A program made the translations under genes and the position numbers. From assembly GCA_035565975.1 (NCBI GenBank), contig DATMRT010000009.1, positions 35,249-99,248 of the forward strand: a DNA stretch of 64,000 nucleotides, given 5' to 3'. Below are positions 51,713 through 60,069 of the stretch, piece by piece. This stretch comes from Ga0077530 sp035565975. Its GTDB lineage: Bacteria; Pseudomonadota; Alphaproteobacteria; Rhizobiales; Hyphomicrobiaceae. The notes under the pieces were generated by a model, which was given only the letters and a program-made list of their open reading frames with translations, had not been told where the DNA came from and did not search any database. How positions within the stretch are numbered: the stretch's first letter is position 1; each line of letters begins with the position of its first letter.

Positions 51713-51737
51713 AACGTCCGGTCGGCATTGTGGTTCC
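51713..51737 (-). promoter_or_regulatory. EcfG-type promoter before MFS-ABC exporter operon
   Basis: On the minus strand GGAAC (51737-51733), 16 bases, CGTT (51716-51713) match the consensus exactly. The start of transcription would be near 51705, about 40 bases before the GTG. Confidence 0.7.
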
Positions 51738-51749
51738 CTCCGCCATGGC

Positions 51750-52157
51750 CTAGTCCCCCGGCGGTGAGGCTGCCTTTACGACATCTGGTGGTTCGCCCCT
51801 TTTCCACTCCCGCACCGACTGGAGTTGAGGAGCCGTGATTTCGACGAAGATCTTGCCACCGGCAAATTGAAATGCTGCGCGGTCGACGGCGACCTTGCGT
51901 GTCCCTATGCCGAGGAAGCCGCCGAACTCGACCACGAACGCGTGAACATCCCCTTCAGCGTCGATGAGCACATCGATGATGCGCCCGCTTTCGACGCCTT
52001 TCCCTCTCGGCGGCGTGACTTCTCGCCCCAGCACGCTTTGAAGCTGCGGCGAAAGCAAAGGATCCGGCTGGCTGAGTACCGCGCTCGAGTTTGCCGACAA
52101 CGCTGCGGTAAGAACGGCCACACGCCCCAATCGTCCTACGAATGCGAGCTCGTTCAT
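51750..52157 (-). CDS. Exported PRC-barrel domain protein
   Basis: 135 residues from the ATG at 52157 (GAGGTGCAA upstream). The N-terminus NELAFVGRLGRVAVLTAALSANSSAVLS is a probable signal peptide. The rest is a single PRC-barrel: LQSVLGREVTPPRGKGVESGRIIDVLIDAEG, HAFVVEFGGFLGIGTRKVAVDRAAFQF. It resembles the C-terminal domain of the protein at 36110-37216. An EcfG-type promoter lies immediately upstream, in keeping with PRC proteins being common members of the alphaproteobacterial stress regulon. The ligand is unknown. Confidence 0.8.
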   Translation of the reverse strand: MNELAFVGRLGRVAVLTAALSANSSAVLSQPDPLLSPQLQSVLGREVTPPRGKGVESGRIIDVLIDAEGDVHAFVVEFGGFLGIGTRKVAVDRAAFQFAGGKIFVEITAPQLQSVREWKRGEPPDVVKAASPPGD

Positions 52158-52199
52158 TTGCACCTCGCGCAAAGCGGCCTATTCGCGGGCTTTAGCCAC

Positions 52200-52224
52200 A
52201 ACGGCCGAAAGATCATCTAGTTCC
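52200..52224 (-). promoter_or_regulatory. EcfG-type promoter before PRC-barrel gene
   Basis: Minus strand GGAAC (52224-52220), 16 bases, CGTT (52203-52200), an exact consensus match. Transcription would start near 52193, about 36 bases upstream of the ATG. Confidence 0.7.
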
Positions 52225-52449
52225 CGCACGAGTAAGCTCCGTCCCTTCCGGCCGTGGCGAGGGAAAGGCGATTGCGTGGTCTCAGGAGGGCAATGTGGGG
52301 TGCAAAATTCTTTGCTGAAAGGTGTTGTGTTCAAGCCGCGGAGATATGCCAAGCGAAGCATCAGGTTGCTGCATGTAGAGGCAGTCGCGTCGATCAGCGT
52401 GCGCGCAGCATGCGACACGATGCGACGTCGTACGATTGTGCGATGCCGC

Positions 52450-52474
52450 GGAACCGCCGACGCCGCCGGGGGTT
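52450..52474 (+). promoter_or_regulatory. EcfG-like promoter before glycosyltransferase operon
   Basis: GGAAC (52450-52454), 16 bases, GGTT (52471-52474); one mismatch in the -10. The GT gene starts about 100 bases downstream. Confidence 0.55.
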
Positions 52475-52575
52475 AACGCAAACGGCCTCAGGCTGTGAGC
52501 GGTGTCCGGCATCGTGACCCGGCGCGCACGGTTTGACGAACATCATGACCTCGTCCGAACGGAGCAAGGCACGCC

Positions 52576-53670
52576 ATGAAGATTGCCCAGGTAGCGCCTT
52601 TGATGGAGAGCGTACCGCCCCGCTTTTACGGCGGCAGTGAACGAATTGTCTCCTATCTCACGGAAGCCCTGGTGGCGGAGGGACACGACGTGACGCTCTT
52701 CGCGAGCGGCGACTCGGTTACGGCCGCGCGTCTCGATGCGTGCTGCCCTCGCGCGCTTCGCCTCTGTCAGAATGTGCTGGATCCCATCCCGCACTACATG
52801 GTGATGCTCGACAAGGTGCGGCGGCGCGCACACGAGTTCGACATCATCCATTTCCATATCGACCAGTTCCAGTACCCGCTCTTTCGGGACTACAGCCACC
52901 GTGCCGTCACGACCTTGCACGGGCGCCAGGACCTGCCGGATCTCTGTCCGCTTTATATGCACTTCAAGGAGATGCCGCTCATCTCGATCTCCGACGCGCA
53001 GCGAGCGCCAGTCCCGGACGCCTCATTCATCGCGACGGTCCAGCACGGTTTGCCCGTCGACCTGCTGCCGCGGTCGCTGCATAGCCAGGGCGGTTACTTG
53101 GCATTTCTCGGTCGTATCTCTCCCGAAAAGCGCGCCGACCGCGCCATTCGCATAGCGCGCGCGGTCGGTTTGCCGCTGAAGATCGCCGCGAAGGTGGACA
53201 AGGTCGACGCCGAGTATTTTCGCGACGAGATCGAGCCGATGCTGGATGCTGCCGATGTCGAATTCGTCGGCGAGATCAGCGAGCGTCAGAAGGGCCGCTT
53301 TCTCGGCGATGCACGCGCGCTCCTTTTTCCTATCGACTGGCCAGAGCCATTCGGTCTCGTGATGATCGAGGCCATGGCCTGCGGCACGCCGGTGCTGGCG
53401 TTCCGGCGCGGATCCGTTCCCGAAGTGATCGACGAAGGTGTGACCGGATTCATCGTCGAAGATGAAGACGAGGCTGTGCGCAAGATGGGGGCTCTCCTGG
53501 CGCTCGACAGAGCGGCCGTGCGACGGCGCTTCGAGGCTCGATTCACCGCCGAGCGCATGGCCAAAGACTATGTCAAGGTCTACAAGAGGCTGCTGGCCGA
53601 GGCCGATCCTGTTGAGAGAACACGGCCGGTGCTTCTGAATGGCAACGCCGCCGTTCAGGAACTCACGTAG
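52576..53670 (+). CDS. Glycosyltransferase family 4 protein
   Basis: 364 residues; GGAGCAAGG upstream of the ATG. FYGGSERIVSYLTEALVAEGHDVTLFASG is the N-terminal Rossmann start of GT-B enzymes; GYLAFLGRISPEKRADRAI begins the second domain. The donor-binding EX7E motif is in EPFGLVMIEAMACGTPVLAF, followed by GSVPEVIDEG. It probably transfers a sugar from a nucleotide donor. It is in an operon with the debranching-type amylo-glucosidase (26-base gap), which points to glycogen, trehalose or exopolysaccharide metabolism under stress. The acceptor is unknown. Confidence 0.9.
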   Translation: MKIAQVAPLMESVPPRFYGGSERIVSYLTEALVAEGHDVTLFASGDSVTAARLDACCPRALRLCQNVLDPIPHYMVMLDKVRRRAHEFDIIHFHIDQFQYPLFRDYSHRAVTTLHGRQDLPDLCPLYMHFKEMPLISISDAQRAPVPDASFIATVQHGLPVDLLPRSLHSQGGYLAFLGRISPEKRADRAIRIARAVGLPLKIAAKVDKVDAEYFRDEIEPMLDAADVEFVGEISERQKGRFLGDARALLFPIDWPEPFGLVMIEAMACGTPVLAFRRGSVPEVIDEGVTGFIVEDEDEAVRKMGALLALDRAAVRRRFEARFTAERMAKDYVKVYKRLLAEADPVERTRPVLLNGNAAVQELT

Positions 53671-53696
53671 CGTCCGGATGGCGGGGGAAGGCAGCA

Positions 53697-55898
53697 ATGC
53701 CCGATCGACATTCTCAGCGCGCGGGCGCCAGCGCGCCCGCCGCAATTGAGACACCATTCTACATCCCGGCGACAGACGCACCCGCGCGACCGCGCCGAAC
53801 ACTGAAGAAGAACGACACGTTCGCCGTGTTCGACAGCCACGGCGATATCGGTGCGAGCAGCGGCGGTCAGGACGGCCTCTTCCACCGTGATACGCGCTAT
53901 CTGTCGCATCTCGAGCTGCTGATAAGTGGCTCGCGCCCGCTTCTGCTGCATTCGGCGTTGCGCGACGACAACCTCAACTACTATGTCGATCTCACCAACC
54001 CGGATATCTACGCCGACCGCAAAATCATCATGCTCAAGGACACGATCCATGTGTCCCGCACGATCTATCTCAAGGACGGCTCCTTGCGCGAGCGGATCGC
54101 GCTGACCAACCACGGCTGCGATCCGGTGCAGTTTTCGCTCTCCATCACATTCGCGAGCGACTTCGCCGACATCTTCGAAGTGCGCGGGATCAAGCGCGAG
54201 CGGCGCGGAACGTCATCGATCGACTCGGCTAGGTCGTCCGTCGTGCTTCTCCACTATCATGGGCTCGACAAGGTCTCGCGGACGACGACGCTTCAGTTCG
54301 AGCCAATGCCAACGGAGTTGCAGGACAGCTCTGCACGGTATGACATCGAGCTTGCGCCGCACGGGAAGACGGCAATCTTCATCACGGTTGCGAGCGGGCA
54401 CAGTCTGCCGGGACCAGCAGAGTCGTTCTTTCGCGGTCTTACGCGCCTCCATCGCCAGCAGCAGCAAGTCACGCGCAGTGTCGCCTCCGTCGAGACGTCA
54501 GATGCCGTCATCAACGAAATTCTCTGCCGCTCGATGGCAGACGTCTTCATGTTGGTGACCGAAACTGATGACGGGCCCTACCCCTACGCCGGAATCCCCT
54601 GGTATTCGACCACGTTCGGCCGCGACGGCATCATCACCGCGATGAACATGCTTTGGGCCGACCCTTCCATCGCGGCGGGCGTCCTCAAGCGGCTGGCACG
54701 CCTGCAGGCGCACGAAGTGAACGCTCAAACCGACGCAGCGCCCGGCAAAGTCGTGCATGAAATGCGCGGCGGCGAAATGGCAGCCTTGGGCGAGATACCT
54801 TTCGAGCAATACTACGGGACAGTGGATGCGACGCCGCTGTTCGTCATCCTCGCCGGCCAGTACGCCGAGCGCACATCGGACTGGGCGCTCATCCGCCAGC
54901 TGTGGCCGTCGATCGAGGCCGCTCTCGAGTGGATCGACCGCTTTGGCGATATGGACGGCGATGGCTTCGTCGAATATGCGCGCGGTACGGAGACGGGGCT
55001 CGCGAACCAGGGGTGGAAAGACTCACACGATTCGATCTCTCACGCCGATGGGACGCTCGCGAGCGGCCCAATCGCCCTTGTCGAAGTGCAGGCCTATGTT
55101 TTTGCCGCGCGGCGCGCTGCCGCGGCATGTGCGCGTCGGCTCGGTTTCCTGAAGCGCGCCGAAAGCCTCGAAGCACAGGCCGAGCTCATACGCTTACAGT
55201 TCGAAGATGCGTTCTGGTGTCCGGAGCTCCAACTCTATGGACTTGCTCTGGATGGTGAGAAGCGTGTTTGCCGTGTGCGCTCGAGTAATGTCGGCCACGC
55301 CTTGGCGTGCGGCATCGTCACGCCCGAGCGGGCGCTCGCATCCGCAGCGACGCTGATGCGGAGCGAGTTCTTTTCCGGATGGGGTGTCCGAACGCTGGCG
55401 CATGGCGAAGAGCGCTACAATCCCATGTCGTATCACAACGGCTCCGTCTGGCCGCATGACAACGCCATCCTCGCGGCCGGCTTTGCGCGCTACGGCGCCA
55501 AGGCCGGCGCCGCTGCGATCTTTGATGGGGTGATGCGCGCCGCGGCCTACATGGAAGACCGCCGCATCCCGGAGCTGTATTGTGGTTTTCGTCGCCGCCG
55601 TGGGCGTGGGCCGGTGCTCTACCCGGTCGCCTGCTCGCCGCAAGCCTGGTCGGCGAGCGCACCTTTTTCCATCATCCAGTCTCTGCTGGGATTGGAATTC
55701 TATCCCGATGCGCGTGAGCTGCGTCTGAACAATCCGATCCTGCCGCCATCGCTCGAAAGCATTCGGCTCCGCGATGTTCGGCTGGGTGAGAGCACCGCCG
55801 ATTTCATTGTGCGCAATTCGCTCTCAGGCCCCACGCTGGAGGTCGTCGGCGCGAACGGTGACATCCGCATCAGCCTCGTCTTCGGTGCCGCCGATTGA
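53697..55898 (+). CDS. Amylo-alpha-1,6-glucosidase-like (glycogen debranching family) protein
   Basis: 733 residues; GGGGGAAGG precedes the ATG. The N-terminal beta domain (about 35-235: NDTFAVFDSHGDIG, GLFHRDTRYLSHLELLI) is a GDE_N-type module. The C-terminal (alpha/alpha)6 catalytic part (about 270-700) has YAGIPWYSTTFGRDGIITAMNML, IDRFGDMDGDGFVEYARGTETGLANQGWKDSHDS and YHNGSVWPHDNAILA with the expected acidic residues. Such proteins hydrolyse alpha-1,6 or related glucosidic links. It is shared with the GT4 gene in one operon behind an EcfG-like promoter. Enzymatic specificity is not certain. Confidence 0.88.
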   Translation: MPDRHSQRAGASAPAAIETPFYIPATDAPARPRRTLKKNDTFAVFDSHGDIGASSGGQDGLFHRDTRYLSHLELLISGSRPLLLHSALRDDNLNYYVDLTNPDIYADRKIIMLKDTIHVSRTIYLKDGSLRERIALTNHGCDPVQFSLSITFASDFADIFEVRGIKRERRGTSSIDSARSSVVLLHYHGLDKVSRTTTLQFEPMPTELQDSSARYDIELAPHGKTAIFITVASGHSLPGPAESFFRGLTRLHRQQQQVTRSVASVETSDAVINEILCRSMADVFMLVTETDDGPYPYAGIPWYSTTFGRDGIITAMNMLWADPSIAAGVLKRLARLQAHEVNAQTDAAPGKVVHEMRGGEMAALGEIPFEQYYGTVDATPLFVILAGQYAERTSDWALIRQLWPSIEAALEWIDRFGDMDGDGFVEYARGTETGLANQGWKDSHDSISHADGTLASGPIALVEVQAYVFAARRAAAACARRLGFLKRAESLEAQAELIRLQFEDAFWCPELQLYGLALDGEKRVCRVRSSNVGHALACGIVTPERALASAATLMRSEFFSGWGVRTLAHGEERYNPMSYHNGSVWPHDNAILAAGFARYGAKAGAAAIFDGVMRAAAYMEDRRIPELYCGFRRRRGRGPVLYPVACSPQAWSASAPFSIIQSLLGLEFYPDARELRLNNPILPPSLESIRLRDVRLGESTADFIVRNSLSGPTLEVVGANGDIRISLVFGAAD

Positions 55899-55981
55899 GG
55901 CTGCCGCCGGAATATCGGCAGGTAATCTATTGATATATCTGCATCCCGCCGCAGCCATGCGATTCTAGCATGACTGGACAA

Positions 55982-56019
55982 TTGACCGCCCCGCAAGCAT
56001 GCTTATTTTAAGCATGCTT
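55982..56019 (+). promoter_or_regulatory. MarR promoter with two AAGCATGCTT operators
   Basis: -35 TTGACC (55982-55987), 16 bases, -10 TATTTT (56004-56009). Perfect palindromes AAGCATGCTT lie at 55995-56004 (in the spacer) and 56010-56019 (over the start site), 15 bases apart, ideal for repression by a MarR dimer pair and consistent with autoregulation. Confidence 0.6.
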
Positions 56020-56040
56020 ATGAAATCGCGGTCTCTGATC

Positions 56041-56511
56041 ATGGATCACAACTCGCCTACCCTCGGCTTTCTGCTGCACGACGTCGCGCGGCTCCTGCGC
56101 AAGCGCTTCGAGCAGAACGCGCGCGAATCGGGTCTGACCCGGTCGCAGTGGCAGGTGCTCGCCTATCTCGCACAGAATGAAGGGATCAATCAGAGCGGCC
56201 TCGCCGAGTTGCTCGACATCGAGCCGATCACGCTCGGCCGCATCGTCGACAAGCTCCAGGCGCTGAAGCTGATCGAGCGCCATCCCCATCCAACCGACCG
56301 GCGCGTGTGGACGCTCAGGCTGACGCCCGCCGCGCAGCGCAAGATCTCCGAGGCACGCAAGATCGGCGACGCAACCCGCGCCGAGGCGCTGGTCGGCCTT
56401 TCGTCCGTCGAGCGCCAGCAGCTCGTGAACTCCTTGCAGGTCCTGAAATCCAACCTTGTGGCCGCCTGTGACAGGCCGGCCGTGAATGAAAGGCGTGCGC
56501 AAAATGGCTAG
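56041..56511 (+). CDS. MarR-family transcriptional repressor
   Basis: 156 residues from the ATG at 56041, chosen because the promoter and operators cover earlier in-frame starts (55999, 56014 and 56020). The winged helix has SQWQVLAYLAQNEGINQSGLAELLDIEPITLGRIVDKLQALKLIERHPHPTDRRVWTLRLTPAA, including the DRR wing. It overlaps the next gene (EmrA-like) by 8 bases and so represses its own efflux operon, presumably until a toxic ligand binds. No good ribosome site precedes 56041, a reservation on the start. Confidence 0.9.
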   Translation: MDHNSPTLGFLLHDVARLLRKRFEQNARESGLTRSQWQVLAYLAQNEGINQSGLAELLDIEPITLGRIVDKLQALKLIERHPHPTDRRVWTLRLTPAAQRKISEARKIGDATRAEALVGLSSVERQQLVNSLQVLKSNLVAACDRPAVNERRAQNG

Positions 56512-57730
56512 CGCCAGCGATACCCGTCCAACCGACACCGACGGCAAGGCACCGTCATCTCAGCCGGTTGCCGACAAGGTTCTCCCCATGGCGCGCCGCG
56601 CCGCGGAGCCTTCCCCGATGGGCGATCCCGCGGCTTCCGGCACACAGTCCGAGCCGGCACCGCGTGAACGCAAATGGCTTCGACCGCTGCTGTTCGCCCT
56701 GCTGCCGGTCGCTTTGGTCATCGGCGGCTACATCTATGTGACCGGCGGCGCCATCATGACGACCGACAACGCCTATGTGCAGGCCGATGTCGTCGGCGTA
56801 TCGAACGACGTGGCCGGCATCGTCAGTCAGGTCCTTGTGCGCGACAACCAGAAGGTCGCCAAGGGTGACGTGCTCTTCCGCATCGACGACGAGCCCTTCC
56901 GGCTGGCCCTGGACCGCGCCGAAGCGCAGCTCGGCAATACGCGCAACGATCTTCTGGCGCTCGGCACGAGCTACAAGAGCATGCAGGCGCAGATTGAGCA
57001 GGCGAAGGCCGACATCGCCCTGAACACGTTGACCTTTGAGCGCCAGCAGAAGCTTGCCCTCAATAACTTCACCGCGCAGGCCCAGCTCGATATCGCCCGC
57101 AACGCGCTGCAGTCCGCGCAGCAAAAGCTGGCCTCGCTCGAAGCGCAGCTCGCCGGCATCGCGGCCAATCTCAACGGTGATCCCAACGCGCCAGTCGAAA
57201 GCCATCCGCGCTACAAGGATGCGCTTGCCGCGCGCGACGAGGCTGCGCGCCAGCTCGCCCACACAGTCGTGCGCGCGCCTTTCGATGGCATCGTGACCAA
57301 TGTGCCGTCGCTGCAGCCCGGCCAGTATCTTGCCAGCGCAACGACTGCCTTCAACATCGTCTCGACCGAGCACGTGTGGATCCAGGCAAGCCCGAAGGAG
57401 ACCGAGCTGACCTCGGTCGCGCCCGGCCAGAAGGTGGTCGTGACCGTCGATACCTATCCGGGTGAGGAATGGAACGGCACGATCGAGAGCATCAGCCCGG
57501 CTTCTGCTTCGAGTTTCTCACTGCTGCCGGCACAGAACACGAGCGGCAACTGGGTCAAGGTCGTGCAACGCATTCCGATGCGCGTCCGCGTCGATCAGCG
57601 GTCCGGCAAGCCGCCGTTGCGCGTGGGCATGAGCGTCGAGGTCAGTGTCGATACCGGCCATCCGCGCGGTCTGCCGACGTTCCTGAGCGGCTGGTTCGGC
57701 TCGCAGCCGGCGCAGGCGCGCGGGGGCTGA
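56504..57730 (+). CDS. EmrA-type membrane fusion protein (HlyD family)
   Basis: 408 residues from the ATG at 56504 (AAGG upstream); ATG 56486 is an alternative. A hydrophilic N-terminus of about 55 residues is followed by one membrane helix (LRPLLFALLPVALVIGGYIYV), then TTDNAYVQADVVGVSNDVAGIV (EmrA signature), a coiled-coil hairpin (about 120-210) and a beta domain (VVRAPFDGIVTNVPSLQPGQYL). It works with the EmrB-like pump to span the periplasm. Overlap with marR and a 1-base gap to emrB show a tight three-gene operon. Confidence 0.93.
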   Translation: MASASDTRPTDTDGKAPSSQPVADKVLPMARRAAEPSPMGDPAASGTQSEPAPRERKWLRPLLFALLPVALVIGGYIYVTGGAIMTTDNAYVQADVVGVSNDVAGIVSQVLVRDNQKVAKGDVLFRIDDEPFRLALDRAEAQLGNTRNDLLALGTSYKSMQAQIEQAKADIALNTLTFERQQKLALNNFTAQAQLDIARNALQSAQQKLASLEAQLAGIAANLNGDPNAPVESHPRYKDALAARDEAARQLAHTVVRAPFDGIVTNVPSLQPGQYLASATTAFNIVSTEHVWIQASPKETELTSVAPGQKVVVTVDTYPGEEWNGTIESISPASASSFSLLPAQNTSGNWVKVVQRIPMRVRVDQRSGKPPLRVGMSVEVSVDTGHPRGLPTFLSGWFGSQPAQARGG

Positions 57731-57731
57731 C

Positions 57732-59273
57732 ATGTCCACGACCGCGGGCCCTGGCGCAGCTCCGATTATTCATCGCGGCGCCATCACGGCGTGCATCATC
57801 CTCGCGGTGATCATGCAGGCGCTCGACACGACGATCGCCAACGTCGCGCTGCCCTACATGCAGGGCAGTGTGTCGGCAAGTGCCGACCAGATCAACTGGG
57901 TGCTGACATCCTACATCGTCGCCGCTGCGATCATGACGCCGCCATCGGGCTTTCTCGCCAACCGGTTCGGCCGCAAGCGCGTGCTCGCCATCGCGATCAC
58001 TGGTTTCGTCGTCGCGTCGATCCTATGCGGTCTCGCTCAGTCGCTGTTCGAGATCGTCGCCTTCCGTCTGATGCAGGGCTTCTTCGGTGCGGCGCTCGTC
58101 CCGATCGCACAGTCGATCCTGCTCGACATCTACACGCCGCAGGAGCGCGGCTCGGCCATGGCGCTGTTCGGCGTATCGGTCATGGTCGGTCCGGTGCTCG
58201 GCCCTGTCATCGGCGGCTGGCTCACCGAGAACATAAGCTGGCGGTGGGTGTTCTATATCAATGTGCCCATCGGTGCGCTGGCCCTCGTCGGGATCTGGCT
58301 GTTCATGCGCGAGTCGAAGGTCAATGCCACGACGAAATTCGACTGGATCGGGTTTGGCAGCCTCAGCATCGCCATCGGCGCCTTTCAGCTATTCCTCGAT
58401 CGCGGCGCGCAACTCGACTGGTTCTCGTCGCTGGAAATCCTGATCGAGGCCACGATCGCGGCGAGCGCGTTCTACATCTTCATCGTCCACACGTTCACGG
58501 CGAAGCGCTCATTCGTCAATCCGCGGTTGTTCCTCGACCGCAACTTCGCCGTCGGCATTCTGTTCATCTTCATCATCGGCATCACCTACCTCGCGTCGCT
58601 GGCGCTGTTGACACCGTACCTGCAGACGTTGATGGGCTACCCGGTGGTGACGGCGGGGCTGGTGATGGGGCCGCGCGGCATCGGCACCATGATATGCATG
58701 TTCATCGTCGGTCGCCTGATCGGCCGCGTCGACACGCGCATCCTTCTGATGATCGGTCTCCTGCTGACGGCATGGGCGATGTACGACATGATGGGCTGGA
58801 CGCCGGATGTCTCGCAGCAGACGATCGTGATCACCGGCTTCATTCAGGGCGCGGGCCTTGGCTTCCTGTTCGTGCCGCTCACGACAATCACCTTCGCGAC
58901 CCTTGAGCCGGAGCAGCGGGCGGAGGCGACCGGCCTCTACAACCTCTCGCGCAACGTCGGATCGAGCGTCGGCATTTCAATCGTCGCCTACCTGCTGATC
59001 CGCAACAACCAGATCAATCACGAGACCATCGCGAGTCAGGTGACGGCGACCAGTCGTGCTTTCGATAGCGCCGCCGGCCACATCCTCAGTCCGTGGACCG
59101 CCGCTGGCCGCGCGGCGCTCGACCAGGTCATCCAGCAGCAGGCCGCCATCATCAGCTACATGAACGACTTCAAGCTCATGATGATCCTGGCGCTGGCGTC
59201 GGTCCCGCTCGTGCTGCTGCTGCGCAGTGCAAAGCAACCCCCGTCGGGCGACCACGCCGTTGCCGTGGACTAA
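57732..59273 (+). CDS. EmrB-type multidrug MFS exporter (DHA2 family)
   Basis: 513 residues with 14 predicted helices. MQALDTTIANVALPYMQGSVSASADQINWVLTSYIVAAAIMTPPSGFLANRFGRKRVL contains the DHA2 motif D1 and motif A. FGVSVMVGPVLGPVIGGWLTE is motif C, typical of antiporters. It expels hydrophobic toxicants together with the preceding adaptor. The start is 1 base after the adaptor stop. Regulated by the MarR protein upstream. Confidence 0.95.
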   Translation: MSTTAGPGAAPIIHRGAITACIILAVIMQALDTTIANVALPYMQGSVSASADQINWVLTSYIVAAAIMTPPSGFLANRFGRKRVLAIAITGFVVASILCGLAQSLFEIVAFRLMQGFFGAALVPIAQSILLDIYTPQERGSAMALFGVSVMVGPVLGPVIGGWLTENISWRWVFYINVPIGALALVGIWLFMRESKVNATTKFDWIGFGSLSIAIGAFQLFLDRGAQLDWFSSLEILIEATIAASAFYIFIVHTFTAKRSFVNPRLFLDRNFAVGILFIFIIGITYLASLALLTPYLQTLMGYPVVTAGLVMGPRGIGTMICMFIVGRLIGRVDTRILLMIGLLLTAWAMYDMMGWTPDVSQQTIVITGFIQGAGLGFLFVPLTTITFATLEPEQRAEATGLYNLSRNVGSSVGISIVAYLLIRNNQINHETIASQVTATSRAFDSAAGHILSPWTAAGRAALDQVIQQQAAIISYMNDFKLMMILALASVPLVLLLRSAKQPPSGDHAVAVD

Positions 59274-59281
59274 GCAACGGA

Positions 59282-59316
59282 CCTGAGATTCATCTCAGAA
59301 AGGGAGGCGGCCGCCT
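59282..59316. terminator. Two hairpins between convergent emrB and DUF442 phosphatase genes
   Basis: CTGAGA-TTCA-TCTCAG (59282-59297) and the palindrome GAGGCGGCCGCCTC (59303-59316) lie between stops of genes facing each other. The arrangement fits bidirectional termination, but no T-tract is seen. Confidence 0.4.
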
Positions 59317-59364
59317 CGAGAGCGAAGCCGATCTCAAGGGCGAAGCTCATTGAGGACGGGCAGT

Positions 59365-59871
59365 TCACGCTGCGGATGCGGTCTCGAGCTTCGCGGCCTC
59401 GGCGCAGTCGAGCGCCGGCGCGCGCGGGCCGATCCAGCGTGCGCGATCAGCTTGCGCCTCGAGATCGTCGCGCAGGAATTCCAAGTCGAACCCCGCCTTG
59501 TCGAGCGCCTTCAGCACGCAGTCGACGTTCTGCGTGCGCGCGCTCGCGGCTGCCCACGCTATGGCCGAGCGCAGACCGCTCGCGCAGTGGGCGAGGACCG
59601 GGCCCTTGAGGCCTGCAACAGCGTCGGCCATGGCCTCCACGACTTCGTCCGTGAATATGTCGAGCTTGGGCGCCGGCACGTGACGGAACTGGAGGCCGGC
59701 CTGCCAGCAGAGCACGGCTTCCGCGCGCCCGCTCAACTGGCCTTCGGCCTCGCCGTCCGGGCGATTGGAAAGCACCGAGCGGAAACCCATGGCGGCTGCG
59801 GCCGCGAAGTCCTCGGGCGCGAGCGCCGAGGTTACGGCGAATTCGGGGGTGATGAAGATCGGCTTTTCCAT
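59365..59871 (-). CDS. TIGR01244/DUF442 phosphatase-like (Blh-type) protein
   Basis: 168 residues from the ATG at 59871; the ORF further upstream is not supported. EKPIFITPEFAVTSALAPEDFAAAAAMGFRSVLSNRPDGE is the DUF442 start. AHCASGLRSAIAWA has the HCxxGxRS signature of Cys-dependent phosphatases/sulfurtransferases. Homologues are linked to hydrogen-sulfide or beta-lactamase-like persulfide dioxygenase proteins, from family knowledge, but no such partner is next to it here. A role in sulfide or protein dephosphorylation is possible. Confidence 0.85.
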   Translation of the reverse strand: MEKPIFITPEFAVTSALAPEDFAAAAAMGFRSVLSNRPDGEAEGQLSGRAEAVLCWQAGLQFRHVPAPKLDIFTDEVVEAMADAVAGLKGPVLAHCASGLRSAIAWAAASARTQNVDCVLKALDKAGFDLEFLRDDLEAQADRARWIGPRAPALDCAEAAKLETASAA

Positions 59872-60069
59872 TGGGCATCCCGCGGGCGCTGCGGCTGGCA
59901 AGCAGGAGTGCTTTGCCGCTCTCCGCAATGTCGCTGTCAGGCCGCCGATGAGCAAGAGGACGGATTGCGGAAATTAGAAAAAAATACTACTACTCTGCGC
60001 ATCGGGCGCTTCTGAGTGCGCGCAGGCTGCTGAAATGCGCCAATAGAGTAAAAAATTCCATCTGGAGCG

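Larger units (their letters stand above)
52158..52575. promoter_or_regulatory. Divergent stress-promoter region (PRC protein / glycosyltransferase)
   Basis: 418 bases with no convincing gene. It contains two EcfG-type promoters facing outward (52200-52224 minus, 52450-52474 plus). The middle (52225-52449) is unremarkable; small ORFs here lack ribosome sites and family similarity. Confidence 0.55.
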
